Positions 47,701 through 55,667 of a stretch of 64,000 nt of DNA are shown one piece after another (position 1 is the stretch's first letter; each line of letters starts with the position of its first letter). The stretch is from Jejuia sp040720935. Lineage in GTDB: Bacteria; Bacteroidota; Bacteroidia; Flavobacteriales; Flavobacteriaceae. Where the stretch lies: NCBI RefSeq assembly GCF_040720935.1, contig NZ_JBFDAE010000014.1, forward strand, positions 1 to 64,000, written 5' to 3'. The notes beneath the pieces were generated by a model that ran no database searches, was not told the DNA's origin, and saw nothing but the letters and a program-made list of their open reading frames with translations. A program made the translations under genes and the position numbers.

Positions 47701-50509
47701 TTGTGACCAAACCTTGTCCCGTACTAAAGTCTGGAGTGACATCAACTATTACATTTCCATCACCTAGATAATTATCTCCATTTCCATCAGAAAATCCAGC
47801 TTCAATCACATCGCTACACCTGTCGCCATCACTATCTTCATCTATATAACTGAATACACCATCAGTATCAAAATCATTCAACGTGTAGCCCATTAAATGA
47901 CTATCTGGAGCAGTTTCAGCTTCATCTGCCCATCCATTTGTGCCCAAGTTGTTTTCTACAATGCCATTTAAGTCGGTGTCAGATAAGGTGCTTAATATGC
48001 CCGTTTCAATTAAATCGGTAATACCATCGTTATCACTATCTAAATCGTAAACATCTGGCACGGTATCACCATCAGTATCTATTGGTGGGAGTGAAGCATC
48101 ATAAGCATCATCAAGTCCGTTTGTATCCACATCGTTTCCAGATAAAGGAATTAATGTACCTTGATTTTCTATCAAGTCTGGAATACCATCATTATCACTA
48201 TCTAAATCGAATTCATCTTTAATGCCATCAAAATCGTTGTCTTTTTTAAAACAAGTTAGCGAAATAAGGGCATTAATTACTGACGTTGCAGCAACATCTA
48301 CAGATTTATGATAAAAGGTAAATCCGTCAACTTGGTTTGCGAAAAACTGATATGGTGTATTTCCTGTTGCGGAAGCATTGATTCTAAAATGTATTTCTGA
48401 GCCAGAAATTTGTGTCACTCCAGTTTCGAAAATACCATCAAAATTAGAATCGACTAGCAATCTATCATCAGGATCAACCAAAGTAATGTTTTTATTGGCT
48501 GGAAGAATTCTAACAATAAAAAACTCATCATCTAAACCGGTAGCGGTAATTGATAGGTCTTCTGAAAATTTCACATTAACGGGTTCGGTAAAGGATAACT
48601 CAAAGGTGTTCTCTCCATTTGCTGTTGGCGGAATAGTACTAGAAATACTTCCTAAATTATCTCCGGTAAATGTATTTGTTCCCCCAGAACTGTTAGATTG
48701 TGTATAGTTGCTTGAAGTAATCGTATTGTTTATTGTTGCATCTTGAAAAACCAATTGGGGGGCATTTATGTTTGATACATCCATAACGACATCTCCTCTG
48801 GATTCTGTACAATTAAGAATACCATCGTTATCGTTGTCTATATCTAAATTATCAATAATACCATCATTATCCCTATCATCAGGACAGATACTTACCGGGA
48901 CTTCAGCAGATTCAAGTCTCTCTAAAGTACAGGTTATGATACCTATTAATCTGTATTTACCGGGAAGTGTTGGCGTAATTGAATTCGTGGTAAGCATTAA
49001 ATCCTGAAAACCAGAACCCGACCCATCGTCAAACTGCCATTCAAAACTATCAAAATTTTGAGTATTGGCAGCTTCTAATGTGATGTTAGGGATACAGTTT
49101 CCTAAGGTTGCAAATTGCGCATCAAAATTTATTTCAGGGTTTGATGGAAAGCCAGAATAAAAACTACCTGATGTTGCGGCGCCATTTACATTAAAATAGG
49201 CTACATATAGCTCGTCATTACCTTGTACAGAAACGTTTCCGTTTAATCCTGTAATTTTATAAGTAATATAGTCTGCTTTACCATCTACATTACTGGGGCC
49301 AATGGTGGAAAAGTTATTAAGGGGCTGATTGTTTACCGTTACCGTAGCTCCAACTTTGGTAACTATGGATAAACCACCTAAATATTGTGTGTTGCCAATA
49401 TCATCGATATTAGCAATATTATTAATATTTCCTCTTGTTTCACAACTTAAAGGTGGTACAAAAAACATACCTTGATTTGCTTCAGAATTAGACCCAACAC
49501 CTTGGTAAGCAAAAACTTTTTTTGAAGTTTCAACATACATGTTTCCAGCGCCGTTAAACAGATTACCTTCAATTAAATAATAGTCTCCGGCATTTATTGT
49601 TGCAACTGGTACATTACCATTAATGCTTACAGTAGTATTATCAAAATGCGCCACTATTAAAACATTTTCCCAAGCATTATTACCACCTCCTTTTACAAAA
49701 ATATACTCATTCCCAACTTTTGATAAACCAGCTATTTGGTCTATACCATAATCCCTTCCATTGCCATTGTCAAAACTACCATTTGCAGACCCACAATTAA
49801 CTACTATCGGTTTATCGGATGTTACAAGGCATCCAATCAAACCATCTCTATTAATTATATTGTCATCACTATTTGTAGCAATTGTATAACTTTCTCCTTC
49901 GTTTAAAGTCACATTGAATGGCGTGGGCCCTGTATAATTTTTTATCAGTAACCCAACAGGTAAATTGCTGAAATCTATCAAAGTATTATCTTCTGTAGCC
50001 ATTACCGAAACAAAATTCAAGTAATTGCTTTGAGGGTTTTCATTGGTATAAGAACCAACCCTAAAAATTGTTCCCAATGCAGAAGCTCCTTTACTAACTA
50101 GAGCACCAGCTTGAGAACCACCACCAGCATTCATTCTTACAGATACATAGATAGGTGCATCTGCTTCAATAATATAACCTCTATTGGCTGTTACAACACT
50201 TGTTTGAGGAGAGGGGATGAATAGCTGTCCATCTCCAGTACCAATACTTATTTCGACAGGAGCAGCATTTGAAACAGTTCCTGTAATGTAGTTTGCTGCT
50301 GGCTGCCCAACTGGAATAATGGTATAGGGAACATTTCCATTATTGGGTGTTGACAAATAGATGTATTGATCCTCTGGATTAGCGTTTCCAAATTCTGCGT
50401 AAGTTAATGGCGGAATAAAGTGTTTTTTACTTAATTGTGAAAAGCCCTTATAGCTTAAAAGCACAAGTATTACTAAGAGTGTTTTATTTAATGGGCTGCT
50501 ATTGAACAT
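44762..50509 (-). CDS. Giant secreted T9SS type B protein with IgGFc-binding-like, thrombospondin type 3-like and repeated modules
   Basis: A 1915-residue cell-surface or released protein. Signal peptide (to about 25). Residues about 30-450 resemble the IgGFc-binding N-terminal domain (YIYLSTPNNGNVPYTIIPVG, YIIEADAPIYVSVRMNAGG, GLIGCLVTSDKPIVVNCGS). About 545-1000 carries Ca-binding thrombospondin type 3-like acidic repeats (DRDNDGIIDNLDIDNDNDGI, LDSDNDGIPDLIE, DTDGDTVPDVYDLDSDNDGI). About 1060-1672 contains six copies of a roughly 100-residue module starting CDDDNNGTMPFDLT and ending in V-R-V-x-N...C.A...F.L.V. The end (about 1830-1915) is a type B/CHU_C sorting domain (RFFTPNGDGFNDVWQIKGVD, IYDRYGKLMKQI, GWDGTFNGQQMPTNDYWFKV). 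Role probably adhesion or gliding. First of four related neighbours. Confidence 0.9.
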   Translation of the reverse strand: MFNSSPLNKTLLVILVLLSYKGFSQLSKKHFIPPLTYAEFGNANPEDQYIYLSTPNNGNVPYTIIPVGQPAANYITGTVSNAAPVEISIGTGDGQLFIPSPQTSVVTANRGYIIEADAPIYVSVRMNAGGGSQAGALVSKGASALGTIFRVGSYTNENPQSNYLNFVSVMATEDNTLIDFSNLPVGLLIKNYTGPTPFNVTLNEGESYTIATNSDDNIINRDGLIGCLVTSDKPIVVNCGSANGSFDNGNGRDYGIDQIAGLSKVGNEYIFVKGGGNNAWENVLIVAHFDNTTVSINGNVPVATINAGDYYLIEGNLFNGAGNMYVETSKKVFAYQGVGSNSEANQGMFFVPPLSCETRGNINNIANIDDIGNTQYLGGLSIVTKVGATVTVNNQPLNNFSTIGPSNVDGKADYITYKITGLNGNVSVQGNDELYVAYFNVNGAATSGSFYSGFPSNPEINFDAQFATLGNCIPNITLEAANTQNFDSFEWQFDDGSGSGFQDLMLTTNSITPTLPGKYRLIGIITCTLERLESAEVPVSICPDDRDNDGIIDNLDIDNDNDGILNCTESRGDVVMDVSNINAPQLVFQDATINNTITSSNYTQSNSSGGTNTFTGDNLGSISSTIPPTANGENTFELSFTEPVNVKFSEDLSITATGLDDEFFIVRILPANKNITLVDPDDRLLVDSNFDGIFETGVTQISGSEIHFRINASATGNTPYQFFANQVDGFTFYHKSVDVAATSVINALISLTCFKKDNDFDGIKDEFDLDSDNDGIPDLIENQGTLIPLSGNDVDTNGLDDAYDASLPPIDTDGDTVPDVYDLDSDNDGITDLIETGILSTLSDTDLNGIVENNLGTNGWADEAETAPDSHLMGYTLNDFDTDGVFSYIDEDSDGDRCSDVIEAGFSDGNGDNYLGDGNVIVDVTPDFSTGQGLVTNASDGYTIPNADYLDAAPLSITTQPIDTEVCELSNAIISVVSPEAETYQWELSTDGINWTVITDDATYSGALTNALIISNVPLTFNNNQYRVYLNRNGNTCGFYSDEIDLTVAILPIANTAPVMRLCDDDNNGTMPFDLTLQNNAINSQAGMTITYHPTQTDADDRLNAITSPFESGNATIFARVENDANTTCFATSSFNLEVYDTAFPTDTATMTRLQDCDNTSVGTDIDGFITFNLITKETEILNGQSNSDFTLTYFTDAGYSSQIPDPTAFNNSTSGLQTIYVRVTNNLFTDCYTDTSFEIEVFQLPQANNPDTYAQCDDASNDGQAFFNLTLDNIKEEININHATENLSFSYYETQPEAETAINAITTPEMYQDALGFVAETIWIRVENPNACFRVVPITLEVNPSSAALATYMPSQKYQCDDGTDFRDGVATFDMTDVRNEISNTVFPTFYVTVHFYESQLDAELETNEILDIANHENTNSPNTQNIWVRVKSILGNDCLGLQEFQNLLNVEALPVANPVTMQRACNFDVTDAVLSYPFDTSQLETNILSGQNPADVTITYFDASGAALLYADGTPVTSPIQSVFSSENQTITIRVTNNNTQDPDGPCYDETTLAFVIDEQPIANPVPRQIVCDGALGDIDDDGFYEFDTSTFTSTILGTQSGMSIFYNYIDEDGNAIIDSPNLPSALTSTNQVISVEVINPENPSCFATTNIELVVNPLPEFTVETPRLVCSSNPTFSITLEPFEDNTTEVFDYEWLWTSLDNSTTNQLVSNQRTIDVSIPGTYTITLTKTDGSSCSRFREIFVDASEIATITDEDVTIIDLSENNSVTIDPTNLGMGDYDYALTERDSNFMTYQDEPFFDRVKPGFYTIYVRDEICGVSSLDISVIGYIRFFTPNGDGFNDVWQIKGVDENTQANTTIHIYDRYGKLMKQILTSSDGWDGTFNGQQMPTNDYWFKVFLEDGRTFMGHFTLKR
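45500..47335 (-). repeat. Six coding modules of about 100 residues
   Basis: Encoded repeats within the 1915-residue protein. Each begins with a Cys-Asp-Asp-rich turn (CDDDNNG, DCDNTSVG, QCDDASNDG, QCDDGTDFRDG, ACNFDVTD, VCDGALGDIDDDG), then F-D/N-L, a T-x-x-Y-x strand and a closing RVEN...CF strand. Limits are approximate. Confidence 0.75.
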
Positions 50510-50670
50510 GTAATATATGGGCGCATTAATACATTAGTTGCTCACTAAAGTACTAGGTTTAAACTTTTTTGACTCAAATAAACGCTTATGGTTTAATTTC
50601 CTGTTTTAAAAAACTAAAATATTAACCTTATGCCAATTATTTAAAAAAAAAACACAAAAAGTTTAAGAGC

Positions 50671-53600
50671 TTAACGTTTTAATGCAAAATGACCTCTAAT
50701 GTTGAATGATTCTCCGTTTTGTATAATATCTGCCGAAAACCAATAATCATCTGAAGGCATATTTTGTCCATTAAATGTTCCGTCCCAACCAGGCGAGTTA
50801 TGCGGTAGCATTTTTAACAGTTTACCGTGTCTGTTATAGATATAGATTAAAGTGCCAGGTAATTGTTCTATGCCAACAATATGCCAGGTATCAAAACTAT
50901 TATCTCCATTTGGGGTTACAAATTTTGGAATGTCTATTACAAAAACTTCAGTTGTAACGGGTTCACAACCATTCAAATCTTCAATTGTAACGGTATGAGG
51001 GCCAATAGATACGTTTTCAAAAATGTTTGAAGTTTGCGGTTCTCCACCATCTAAACTATAAACATAATTACCAATACCACTTACATTAACTGTAATTCTG
51101 TTTGGGTCTGCAAAATCGGTGGTTGTAGTTATGATGTCTGTAGCCTGTTCAGACTGAATTACTGTTATGGTTTTATCATTACTACAATTATTGGCATTGG
51201 CATGTTGGGTTGTTATTGTAATGTTATATTCTCCAATTTGTGATGCGTTATTGATTACGATTACAGGAGAAGTTGAATTATCAGCACTTGGATTTACCGT
51301 TGTTGACCATAAATACGTATCGTTTGGATTGCCGGTACTAGCATCAATAATAAGTGGTAAATTATCTAAACAGAGTGTTACTGAATCTTCAATAGGAACA
51401 ATTGGTAAGGGGTTGACAAAAGTTGTAAATTGATTCGTACTGAAACATCCTGTAGCATTGTTTTCTATTCGGAAAAATATTATTTCCCCATCTACAGATT
51501 CATGCATTGAGTTTAATTGATCTGTTTTTGTTTCGGCGTTGGCCAATGTGCTGTAATAGGAAATGGCATAATCACCCGCTGTTTGAACTCCTAAAATATC
51601 ACTATTTGCTTCAGTTAAGTCAAAAATTAAAAAACCGTCCAAGTCATCATCACACTCAATTAAATTTTGTGGGGTGTTGGCAATTGGGTTTGGATTAATT
51701 TGTAAGGTGAAATTACTCAATGCAATACAGCCGCTAGTAATATTCTCTATACGTGTATGTATAACATGACTTGTTGAAGTGTATGTATAAATATTGCTTA
51801 AAGCACCTGTGTTATTTTGGGCATTAACAGCACTATTATAATAATTTATAGAAACTGTGCTTGCATCATCAACTAACATATCATCTATTGTAGATAAATC
51901 AAATGTGTTGGTGTCATTATCACAAATAGGGAAAGTGCCATTAAAAATCACCACAGGTATAGGCATTACCTCAAGTTCTAGCGGAATAACGGTATAACAT
52001 GTAGTTTGGTTATTGGTAACTTTTATATATACTGTTTTTGAACTAGATATATAGGTGTTTGGATTTGGTATGGCTAAAACGTCATCATCAACATCTGCCA
52101 TGTTTTCAAAATAGTTGATGGTGATATCTGTTTGGAACCTGTCAAAATTTTCATAATCAGCATCATCTAGATTAAATTCTGTCATACCGTCATAATCATC
52201 ATCACAGAGTGAAAGTACTTCGGCATCAGAAAGATTGGGAGAGGCTACCACGTTTATTCCAAAATCTTCAAATGAAACACATGAAGAGTCTTGGTTTTCT
52301 ATTCTAACATATATCTGTTCCGGATTAAGCGTATTTGTGTATTGTAAGGATAGTGGATATATGTTATCTATGGCATTCTGTTCAGTAGCAAAAAAAACAA
52401 TGTTTAAATTGGTAGTTGAGCCTAGGGACATTTCATCTCTTTTTTTAGAAAAATCAAAAACTCCGATACCATCATTTGAGGCATCATCACAGATTAAGAA
52501 AGACCCGGGAGCATTGTAAACAGGATTGGCACCTACTTCTATAAAAAAGGAAGCTGTTGCGCTACAATCTGGATCGGTTAAATTTTCTACCCTTACATGA
52601 ATAGTTTGTGGGCTTGATGTATTTGTGTATAGTGTATTCTTATCTATAGGAATTGTTAGTGCTGCATCTTCAAAGTAAAATACTTCTTTTCCTGTTTGTC
52701 CATTTAAAATTTGTGCATCCCAATCAGAAAATAAAAAGTCTGTCATTTGATCATTATCATCTTCACATATTTGAAAATTATCAATATCGGTAATTACAGG
52801 TAAAGTATTAACAAAAATTTCTAGAGTTGCTATAGCGTAACAGCCAGAAGTTGCACTTTCAATTCTCACATAAATAGTTTGTGTCCCGGTTTCAAAAATA
52901 GTAGGATCTATTACAGGATTGGTGTCATTATTTGCATCCGTATCCGTTGTAAAAAAATCTATGTTCAAACCAGTAGTTCCCGTTACTATATCGGGGATTT
53001 TATCTTCTAAATTCAAAATGGTCATGCCATCTTGATCTGTATCACAAATTAACCAAGGATCAGGATTTGTTATCGTAGGAGCTGGAACAACGGAAATGTC
53101 AAAGGGGTTTACCGTAAAACAACCAGTATCTTCATTTTCTACCCTTGCATAAATAGTTTCCTGCGGTTGTGAGTTGGTATAAAACGGGGGGTGTGGATTA
53201 AAATTGGTTTCGGCATCAGTTTGAGAGCCAAAATAAAATACACTAAAATCTGTGTTTCCACCTGTAATTAAATCATCGAATGAAGTTAAATCTATGCTCA
53301 CTATACCATCGTCGTCGTCGTCACAATATTCAACAGGAGTTATAGGGTTAAATACTAAAACAGGATTCACTATCAATTTTATTTCATCTACTTCGTTACA
53401 AGAACCATTTTCAATACTAACCAATAACGTAGTTGGGTTGGAAGCGGTGTAAAGCACATGTTTATCTAGTGGATTATTGGTGTCAAAATCGGCTTGCGTT
53501 TCGTAAAACGTAACGGTAATGTTAGGTAAATCATTAGCTATAAAGGATTCTATAATAAACAGGTTAAAGTTTATCGTACCATCGTTGCTTGGGTCGTCAC

Positions 53601-55548
53601 ATAAGGCAAAATCACCTAAATCTGTACCTGTTAGCAATAGATTAGTATGAATTTGTAAAGGCACTATGGATGCACATCCTGTAACATTATCTTCAACTCT
53701 TACAAAAACGGTCTGAACATCTGGTGTGATGTTTTGATAGTTTGTTTCATCAGCTATGGCATTAATACCTTCTTCCGCATCTGCTGTGGTTTCATGGAAT
53801 GTAGTTGTGGTTCCAGTTAATCCTGCTAAAATATCGGAAATGGCTTGGGTTAAATCAAAATTATCGATACCATCATGGTCTGTATCACAACCGTCTAAAG
53901 GAATAGGTTCTCTATTGACGACAGGCCCATTTGTAATATCTATGGTAAGGCTTGAGTTATTATAACATCCTGTAGCAGAGTTTACAACTCTTACATAAAT
54001 AGTTTCTGTTGGGGTGTTTGTATTTACATAGTTTTCAGGATCGGGTATTGGGTTATTACCGGTAGTGGTGTCTAAACTATTGTAATGGTATGATACTACT
54101 AAACCTGATTGACTGTTTGTGATCTCATCGTCTTTTTCCCTTAAATTAATAGTTGTGAAACCGTCACTTGGGTCGTTATCACTATCACAAACAGGTAAAT
54201 TTGTAGGGTCTATTATATTTGGAATAGGGCTTACCACTAGATTAAATGTAGAATAGGCAATACATCCCGAATCCATATCATCAATTCGAATAAAAATAGG
54301 TTGCGTTGGTGATGTATTTTGAATGGGAGTAGTAATAGCGCCTATGTCGTTTCTTGCATCCGAGTCAGACAAGTGATAAGAAAAATTATAATTTGTAAAT
54401 GTAATAACACCTGCTAATTCGGCATCTTTTGTTGATAAATCGAAGGTTTCTGTTTCGTCGCCACTTAAATCATCACATAAAATATAATCGCTTAAAGGGT
54501 TAAAAGTTATCTCGTTTTGAATGTGAACTACAATTTCGTCTTCCTCTAAACAATCAGAACTATTCAGTCGATTTGTTATCACAACTCTATAAGTTCCGCT
54601 TTGAGTTACATCCAATATAGGGTCTGTTTGCCCGGGAATGGGATCTGTATTGCCATTAAAAAACCATTCATAAGTTGATGTAGGGTTTCCAATATCAGCG
54701 TTAAGAGGTACCGATTGTGCACAAGTGTCTATATCTTCACCTAAATCAAGAATTTTAAAGCTATCACCTTCAATAAAAACGGCAGAATCTAAACTTTGGT
54801 CAAATCCATCTGCAATAACCAATTTTATATGGTATTGTACATAAGGCGTTATGGTTGCCGAAGCTGTAAACACTTCGGTTCTACCATTATAATTAGTGTC
54901 TCCAATATTATAACCATCAAAGTATTGTTCATTTTGTGCCGCACATACGCCAACAATTTCATCATGAACCGTATTGGTATTAACTGGAGTTGCAGTACCT
55001 GGCACCACAGCTATATTTTGATAAGGGCCAGCACTTCCTACTTCTCTAATAAGAAAAGCAAATCCGTCTGATACATTACATGGGTTGATACCTGAGTATT
55101 CTTCTGATGCCAGCAAATAATTGAACTGTACCTGACTTGAAATTGAAATAAAGTCAAATTCAATAGACGTAGCGTTAGATGTATTCGTGATACCAAGTGC
55201 GGTTTCCAGATCTGGATCTGTGCCCCAAGTTGTAGCACCTTCACTTAGTGGTGTAGTAGTAAGGTTATTTCCGCCAGACTCTGCAGCACCAGTAGAAAGC
55301 ATAATACCATTTTCAAAAGGAAAGTTGGAACTTCCACGGCTAAACTCGGCATAACTTCTAAAACCGGTTGCGTTACCGTTTATGGCAGAGGTAATATTAG
55401 AGACTTCAACGCAGCCATCTACCAAATTATCTTCTATTAGTTCTCGAATGGTAACATTTCCGTTAACGGATATTTGTTGTGATAGCGCAGTATTAAAGCA
55501 ACATACGAGGGTTGCAATAAAAATGTAAAAATGTAGGGGCTTTTTCAA
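50671..55548 (-). CDS. Giant secreted T9SS type B protein with choice-of-anchor L domain and eleven modules
   Basis: A 1625-residue secreted protein. Signal peptide to about 24, then a choice-of-anchor L domain (about 30-265: NGIMLSTGAAESGGNN, FDFISISSQVQFNYLLASEEY, CNVSDGFAFLIRE, HIKLVIADGFDQSLDSAVFIEG). One PKD-like segment (about 270-345, STYEWFFNGNTD) precedes eleven tandem modules (about 357-1391), each about 94 residues. A second PKD-like segment (NDTYLWSTTVNPSADNSTS) and the type B sorting domain (KFVTPNGDNSFDTWHIVGIE, GWDGTFNGQNMPSDDYWF) close the protein. It is 161 bp upstream of the 1915-residue gene. The single-copy anchor and long module stalk suggest a surface filament or adhesin. 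Ligand unknown. Confidence 0.9.
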   Translation of the reverse strand: MKKPLHFYIFIATLVCCFNTALSQQISVNGNVTIRELIEDNLVDGCVEVSNITSAINGNATGFRSYAEFSRGSSNFPFENGIMLSTGAAESGGNNLTTTPLSEGATTWGTDPDLETALGITNTSNATSIEFDFISISSQVQFNYLLASEEYSGINPCNVSDGFAFLIREVGSAGPYQNIAVVPGTATPVNTNTVHDEIVGVCAAQNEQYFDGYNIGDTNYNGRTEVFTASATITPYVQYHIKLVIADGFDQSLDSAVFIEGDSFKILDLGEDIDTCAQSVPLNADIGNPTSTYEWFFNGNTDPIPGQTDPILDVTQSGTYRVVITNRLNSSDCLEEDEIVVHIQNEITFNPLSDYILCDDLSGDETETFDLSTKDAELAGVITFTNYNFSYHLSDSDARNDIGAITTPIQNTSPTQPIFIRIDDMDSGCIAYSTFNLVVSPIPNIIDPTNLPVCDSDNDPSDGFTTINLREKDDEITNSQSGLVVSYHYNSLDTTTGNNPIPDPENYVNTNTPTETIYVRVVNSATGCYNNSSLTIDITNGPVVNREPIPLDGCDTDHDGIDNFDLTQAISDILAGLTGTTTTFHETTADAEEGINAIADETNYQNITPDVQTVFVRVEDNVTGCASIVPLQIHTNLLLTGTDLGDFALCDDPSNDGTINFNLFIIESFIANDLPNITVTFYETQADFDTNNPLDKHVLYTASNPTTLLVSIENGSCNEVDEIKLIVNPVLVFNPITPVEYCDDDDDGIVSIDLTSFDDLITGGNTDFSVFYFGSQTDAETNFNPHPPFYTNSQPQETIYARVENEDTGCFTVNPFDISVVPAPTITNPDPWLICDTDQDGMTILNLEDKIPDIVTGTTGLNIDFFTTDTDANNDTNPVIDPTIFETGTQTIYVRIESATSGCYAIATLEIFVNTLPVITDIDNFQICEDDNDQMTDFLFSDWDAQILNGQTGKEVFYFEDAALTIPIDKNTLYTNTSSPQTIHVRVENLTDPDCSATASFFIEVGANPVYNAPGSFLICDDASNDGIGVFDFSKKRDEMSLGSTTNLNIVFFATEQNAIDNIYPLSLQYTNTLNPEQIYVRIENQDSSCVSFEDFGINVVASPNLSDAEVLSLCDDDYDGMTEFNLDDADYENFDRFQTDITINYFENMADVDDDVLAIPNPNTYISSSKTVYIKVTNNQTTCYTVIPLELEVMPIPVVIFNGTFPICDNDTNTFDLSTIDDMLVDDASTVSINYYNSAVNAQNNTGALSNIYTYTSTSHVIHTRIENITSGCIALSNFTLQINPNPIANTPQNLIECDDDLDGFLIFDLTEANSDILGVQTAGDYAISYYSTLANAETKTDQLNSMHESVDGEIIFFRIENNATGCFSTNQFTTFVNPLPIVPIEDSVTLCLDNLPLIIDASTGNPNDTYLWSTTVNPSADNSTSPVIVINNASQIGEYNITITTQHANANNCSNDKTITVIQSEQATDIITTTTDFADPNRITVNVSGIGNYVYSLDGGEPQTSNIFENVSIGPHTVTIEDLNGCEPVTTEVFVIDIPKFVTPNGDNSFDTWHIVGIEQLPGTLIYIYNRHGKLLKMLPHNSPGWDGTFNGQNMPSDDYWFSADIIQNGESFNIRGHFALKR
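51375..54480 (-). repeat. Eleven coding modules of about 94 residues
   Basis: Encoded repeats with starts LCDDLSGDE, VCDSDNDPSDG, GCDTDHDG, LCDDPSNDG, YCDDDDDG, ICDTDQDG, ICEDDNDQ, ICDDASNDG, LCDDDYDG, ICDNDTN and ECDDDLDG. Most share F-x-L after the acidic turn, ILxGxT, VxYYxTxxDAx, NTxxPxTIYVRVEN and TGCxAxxxFxLxVxP. The tenth is short. The acidic Cys-containing start may bind Ca, by analogy only. Confidence 0.8.
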
Positions 55549-55667
55549 TTTTATATATTTGGGTAAAATAACACTATTTTAATGATGCATTTCGGGGTCG
55601 AATGTAAATATATTTTAGATGAAATGCAAAAATATCGGATAAAATACATTTATTTAGGTTTTTTAGT

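Noticed and set aside
48378..48707. Plus-strand frames inside the giant T9SS genes
   Set aside because: They are antisense shadows of long coding sequences with clear domain structure.
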